Assembly (NCBI RefSeq): GCF_009389715.1
Contig: NW_024067820.1
Span: 429,430-493,429 of the forward strand
DNA length: 64,000 nucleotides
Source: Phoenix dactylifera
Lineage: Eukaryota > Streptophyta > Magnoliopsida > Arecales > Arecaceae
Reading direction: 5' to 3'
The notes below the pieces were generated by a model. The model saw nothing but the letters and a program-made list of their open reading frames with translations. It did no database searches and had not been told where the DNA came from. The position numbers and the translations under genes were made by a program. Each line of letters starts with the position of its first letter. Position 1 is the first letter of the stretch. Of this stretch, positions 58,796 to 64,000 are shown piece by piece.

Positions 58796-61080
58796 ATGCC
58801 AGGGCAAGGAAACACGGAACATCAGCATCCATCAAGCGGCACTTACAATCTAATTTGTTTTCATCAAGTTGATACTTGTTTAAAGAATGTAGCCCTTTAA
58901 GGATATTAGTAGAAAATTGAAATGGTTGGCTTATGTTTTGTGATTAATTTAATGGTGAGTATGATGGTTGACCAATATAATCGGGCAGGTAGCACTTGAA
59001 TAAGTAATCAGTTGTGAGAAGATGAGAGAATTGATCTTGTACCAAGATTAAAGGCATTGGCACTTGTGACATTTCAAGCAGAACATATGAGAGCATGTTG
59101 TATAATAGTAACATCCAGGGCATCCAATGATGGCAACCACTAATAGCATTTTTTTTGGTGCCAATACTCAAGATGCAAGCCTTTCCAACGATATAGTTAC
59201 TAGTGTTATCAAAATATGGTTAATCAAAGTAAAAGGGTTGTTACAAGTAACTCTTAAACTTAGTTTTCATATATTAGTGGCAAAGTCCTATAGGACTGAA
59301 GCCAAAACTGACACTGAGTTTAAAACATTAGGATGCATTCCTACTGGAAAGCCCGTTCTTTCGTTGAATGTTCTGAACAAGCAGTTCTACCAGATTTAGC
59401 ATTATTAGCTGTTATTTGTAAGTAGGCATATGCTGTGATAGCCACTTCCACTTACCCAAATTTGATGATTGTACTTTTTTTGGTAGTTATTAATCTGGAT
59501 TTTACTTTTGGTAGATTAAACAAGCCTTATTAGTTTGAACAGTGGTACTTTTCTTAGACCAAATCCTCTTCATTAAAAATTGTATTCCTCCATGCCTCAC
59601 AGACATCACAAAACACTAAGATGGGATTAGCTGTCTTTGAATCACCACCCTTCCTCTAAATGATGCATGTTGACACTGATTGCAATACAATAGGAATTAT
59701 GAATGCTAGTTAATTGTAAAAAGTCTTCTGCTTGAAGCCGTCTTGGTTTTACCATTATATTGAAATTCATATAGCTTAGAGATGATCAGTTTCAGAGTTT
59801 AGCATGATATGCTCCACATTATCTCATCAATAGCTGTTGCTCATCCCACTTTTTTTAATTTGTACAACTGCCACAAGTTCTTTGGCGCTACTTTCTCCCC
59901 TAAAATGTGTCCCTTGTTTCATTTCCATTCTACTTTATGCAATTTGTTTTGATTGAGACCTTAGATCATCAGGTCCAGACATAGAGAGTGCTTCCAGTTT
60001 GGTTAGCGACTGTGTAAAATTTTCAAATCTTGGAATCCCAGATTCATAGGGACTACTTATTTTTAGTGGATATGGACTTAAGATTATCTTTATTTTCATT
60101 CTCGATTCTTTTTCCATATCTTGATGAGATAAAAATTGACTAGTTAAGGATCTATGAGTATTGATAGCTTAACCTATTCAAGCCTCAAATTCCTCCACTC
60201 AAATACAAGAACCCACTATCATTGTCAGTGTTCATGAGCTCTTGCCCAAGTTAAAGGGGCTATAGCTTGTTAGCAGTTTAGTTGTGTTAACAGATTGATA
60301 CCATAAGGTCGCCTTCTTTCTAGTAAAGGTATCAATATTACTTTAAATTTTATACAATTTACTTTACATTTTATAGTGAGCATATCAGAAACTTCTCACT
60401 TCTAAAACCATCTTTATTTCCCTTTGCAAGGCCATGCTCATATAGGTACTTTGACATTTATTTCTTCTTAGCTAATTCTGAGGTCTAGTTCCCTCTAAAG
60501 TATAGTCCAGATTTCGATGTGTATTCTGCATGGATAAATGTTCATCCTCTCTTACAATGCCTTGGCCTCTTGTTGTCGTATCTATTTAGGATTTCCTCAA
60601 ATTCTTGCAGCTCAAAATTATTCTCTAGTGAAGCCTGGGCACCTTAACGACTACTGGGCTAGTTCATAATGAAGAAAGGCATGGTGATATTTAAGTCTAA
60701 TCCTTTTCGACTTTTAGTTGATTAAACTCATCACTGGTTTGTGGGTTCATCAGATATGTTGAATTTATGCCAGCATCAGTCATTTAGCTTACTGAGCACT
60801 GGAATGGGATAATCATGCCCATATAAATAATAACAGGCTGACATGAAGTCCTTATCCACATCATGAAGAATAATTTCAGCCTTTTTTAGATGCCTGTGTA
60901 TATGTGGGTTGTCTGTCACCAGTAACCTTTTCTGGATTTCTTTAGGGATCTTTGAAACAAATATAGTATGCTAGGGCTATCTGATCAATTTTTATAATGT
61001 TTTTTGTGCCATCGTTGCTGTTGTAACCACCAATTATCACATTATTCATTCATAAAATTAGTTGACATGATTATAGATAG
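58796..61080. other. Region without recognised genes
   Basis: AT-rich and intron-like or intergenic. A plus-strand open frame at 59127-59399 has no motif that I recognise. No RNA gene is seen. Confidence 0.3.
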
Positions 61081-61319
61081 CTCTCATCGCATTATTTATT
61101 CGGCCATAACATCTAAAGGCATCAATAATAATGAAAAATGATACCCGCATGATGCATGGGGAGATAGTGAAAATATAAAAATAAATTTATATAATAGAAT
61201 AATAAATACCTTCTTGGAAAAATAGAATGAAAATAAATTATAAGTGAAATGTATTTAATAATAATTATCATTTTGGTTCCAACATCTCATTAATAAAAAT
61301 ATTGGCACTCATGGGAAAG

Positions 61320-62450
61320 ATAAATTCCAACTTTGTTTCATTTTTTCCCCCTAATTTCATGGAAGGCAATATTCCTGAAAGGAAATTTTTTTTCCTTTGC
61401 GTGCATGAGGAAAATTTCTCTGAAAGGAAAATTTTCATAATTAATGGCTTTCTAAAATAATTCTAAATTTGATTTATTTTTTCGGGCATGCATGCATGGA
61501 TTCTAAACAACGAATTATTTTTAAAAAAAATAATTAAGAAGAGTTCAGTTCAAATTTGAATTTATTTTATTTTTTTCTTCTACATGCATGAAATTAGTTA
61601 ACGACTTTCTAAAATAACTCTAAATTTATATATTTTTTTATATGCAGACTCTAATGGGCTAACAATTCGGCTTTCTAAAATAATTCTAATTTTTTTTTTT
61701 TTGTGTATTGACTTTGAATGGTCAATATTTTTTCTAAAATAATTAAGAAGTGGAGGATAATATTCCTAAAAGGAAATATTTTCTAATTAACTTAACATGA
61801 CTTTCTAACATAATTAACAGCTTTCTATAAGAACTCTAAATTTGATTAAAAATAATTAAGAAGAGTCTCATTAAAATTTGAAATTTATTTTGAATTTTTT
61901 CTCCATGTGCATGAAGAGAAATATTGCTGAAAGAAATATTTTTCTAAAATAATTAGAAGAGTCCTACCCAAATTTGAATTTATTTTGATGTTTCTTCCAC
62001 ATACGTGGAATTAGTAATGGTTTTCTAGAATAAATCTGAATTTGTATTATTTTTGTACGTGGACTTTAAGCGGCCAATAATTTTTTGTAAAAGAATAAAG
62101 AAATGGAGACTAATACTCTTGAAAGAAAAATTTCCCTAAGTAAATTGAACACGGTTTCCTAAAATAATTAATGGCTTTTTGAAAGAACTCTAAATCATTT
62201 TTTTCTAAAATAGTTAGGAAGAGTCCCAGTTAAACTCGAAATTATTTTTTCTTCTCTACGAAGGGACATATTTATGAAAGAAAAATTTTCGAAATTAACT
62301 TTAATATGTCTTCCTAAAAATTATTTTTCATACTCAAATTTGAAATTTATTTCAATTTTTTTCCCTCTGCATGTTGAAGGAAATATTTTTGAAAAGAAAA
62401 ATTTTTAAAATTAACTTTAACACGGATTTCTAAAATAATTTTTTTCTATG
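61320..62450. repeat. Degenerate AT-rich repeat array
   Basis: Recurring phrases: CTTTCTAAAATAATTCTAAA (near 61,450, 61,605, 61,670, 61,800), AGAAGAGT followed by AAATTTGAAATTTATTTT (near 61,537, 61,858, 61,955, 62,220), and TGAAAGGAAATATTTTT after GCATG (near 61,370, 61,920, 62,380). Units are shuffled and diverged rather than regular. No coding potential. Confidence 0.6.
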
Positions 62451-63152
62451 CATGGTAATTCTAATATATTTAGATATATACAAATTTCTAAAATATTTTT
62501 AATATATTAGATAATTTTAACATATGTAGATAATCTTTGTTTTTTAAAAAAAGAATTGTGGATATTTCAGATGATTTTTCTATAATTATTTTTCATATTT
62601 TTGGATTTTAGATAGAGGTTGAGGAGGTTGAGTTTTCTCTCTCCTTGTAGTTTAATAAGTACAGAGATAGAGATACTATGCATTGTTGTGCATCAACTAT
62701 GTCTTTTTCTAATATTTCACATATTTACATGTAATTCTAAGAGTTACATAGGTGAAATTGGACTCCACAAAAATAAAGCCTATCTAATAATTTATATATA
62801 TTCTTTCTCAACATACCATGGATTGTTTTAATTAAATCTTTCAAGGACCGTGCTATATAAATGAGAGATTAAAGTCTCTTTCCAGGACCTATCATGTTTG
62901 TTTCGTGTGACAAAGTAGTAGACAAAAGAATGCTTGGAGTCTTTTGGCCACATGAACCTTACTTCACAAAAATAAAGCCTCTGTAAATAATTTAACTGTT
63001 TGATGAGATTTACAGAAAGTCTCTCTGTGTCTTTATATCTTACTTCAAACGAATAATTGCTTCATTAGTATCACTGGTGGCTAGAAGTGGACTGCACAAA
63101 CACCAAGTTGCCCTTCCAACCTTCTAAAGAGCCCTGCTGTATTATAATATAT

Positions 63153-63183
<31 letters not shown>

Positions 63184-64000
63184 GTGTGTGTTATATATAT
63201 ATATAATTATTTAGTTATGGTCTCGACTATCTGGAGTCTCAAAAGGAGCAGTATTGGGACATATTTAATCTCGAATCTGCGCCTTTTTTTTGTCGGTCTA
63301 AGTTTTTTATCATTGCACCAATCGATGGTGTTACTAGCCAATCGTGCATAACACATTGGAAATGCATACCCTAAAAAAATCAAGCTATGGGCCATTAGGA
63401 TGCATTTTGGTTGCCAAATCTATTCTTTTTTTTTTTGTGTGTATGTGAGAGATCATTCTGAAACAGTCTTCTTGTGTAATATAGGCTTCCTTTTTGTGCG
63501 CATGAGAATTTCCTAGGACCACTACTACTGCAATTTACTGCATACTAAATTTTATGATTTATACCAATCATGTGCACCATGCGGCAGGAAGACACTTCTA
63601 AAATGGTATTTAATGTTTTCTAAGCATGTTTGGTACAAAAATATTCCTATTTGGTTGCAGATTTGGTATAAATGATATTGAGGAATGCCTTCCAAATGCA
63701 TCTACAAAGAAAGTATATAGTTTTTTAAAAATAAAAATATAGTTAAAATTTTATAAATTTATTAATTTCCTTAAAAAAAGAAAAACATTCCACATATTTT
63801 TCCTTCAAGTAGGGTCATTGCTTGAATGGTATTTTATTTCAGTTAAGGAAATTATATGCATTTTTGGTTTGCACCTATAGCGCTGATATCATTTTTCCTT
63901 CCTTCCGAAAACACTTAATAGATACATAAAGTAGAGAAGCTGAGACTTTATGCAGATCGGAAGTGTTCCCGATCTGTAAATCAAACTCCCAATATACCTC
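62451..64000. other. AT-rich region without recognised genes
   Basis: Low-complexity and unique AT-rich sequence up to the window end. It includes the AT microsatellite at 63,147-63,206. Nothing codes for a recognisable protein. Confidence 0.35.
63147..63206. repeat. (AT)n microsatellite with GTGTGTGT interruption
   Basis: AT run of about 60 bases broken by TATGTGTGTGTT. Confidence 0.9.

Noticed and set aside
1..64000. Search for tRNA, rRNA, miRNA hairpins, CRISPR arrays or viral genes
   Set aside because: No B-box plus cloverleaf, rRNA segment, CRISPR array or viral protein was recognised by eye. Long hairpins found are explained by foldback transposons.

Overview
The window is nuclear DNA of a flowering plant, very probably a monocot. 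It has GT-AG spliced genes with conserved exon structures, AT-rich introns of up to 6 kb, and dense non-autonomous transposon debris. A palm-like genome would fit the rice-like SWEET16 relative, the long repeat-filled introns and the moderate GC, but that assignment is inference. I see six protein-coding genes that I can name from their own sequence. No tRNA, rRNA, CRISPR or bacterial-type locus was recognised.

Layout. At 1-2090 on the minus strand are the first five coding exons of a FANCI homologue (DNA crosslink repair), cut off by the window edge. At 5178-11824 on the plus strand is a complete 18-exon peroxisomal beta-oxidation multifunctional protein, MFP2-type, 719 aa, ending in the peroxisomal signal SRL. 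At 13213-15826 and 21554-30642 on the plus strand are two tandem clade-IV SWEET sugar transporters, each with six exons and identical intron phases but very different intron lengths and C-terminal tails. At 36019-36585 on the plus strand is a single-exon DUF538 protein with a signal peptide. At 45943-49361 on the minus strand is a complete two-coding-exon alkaline ceramidase, whose 5' UTR probably continues through a 6.1 kb intron to about 55.7 kb. The last 8 kb has no gene that I can support.

The spaces between genes hold the more unusual material: two complete TRIM retrotransposons (one with a perfect 5-bp target duplication); at least four copies of a foldback element whose arms are built from roughly 30-bp subrepeats; three antisense remnants of LINE RNase H domains; a roughly 3.06 kb non-coding tandem duplication at 37.6-43.7 kb; a hAT-like element of about 1.5 kb with a 7-of-8-bp target duplication and a possible nested LTR; two opposed copies of a GGTACC-rich element; a degenerate AT-rich repeat array at 61-62.5 kb; and many microsatellites.

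The genes do not form a pathway cluster. The only functional grouping is the SWEET pair, which arose by tandem duplication and probably moves sugars across the vacuolar membrane. Nothing here looks like an undescribed multi-gene system. The best leads for something undescribed are the foldback family and the structured non-coding duplication.
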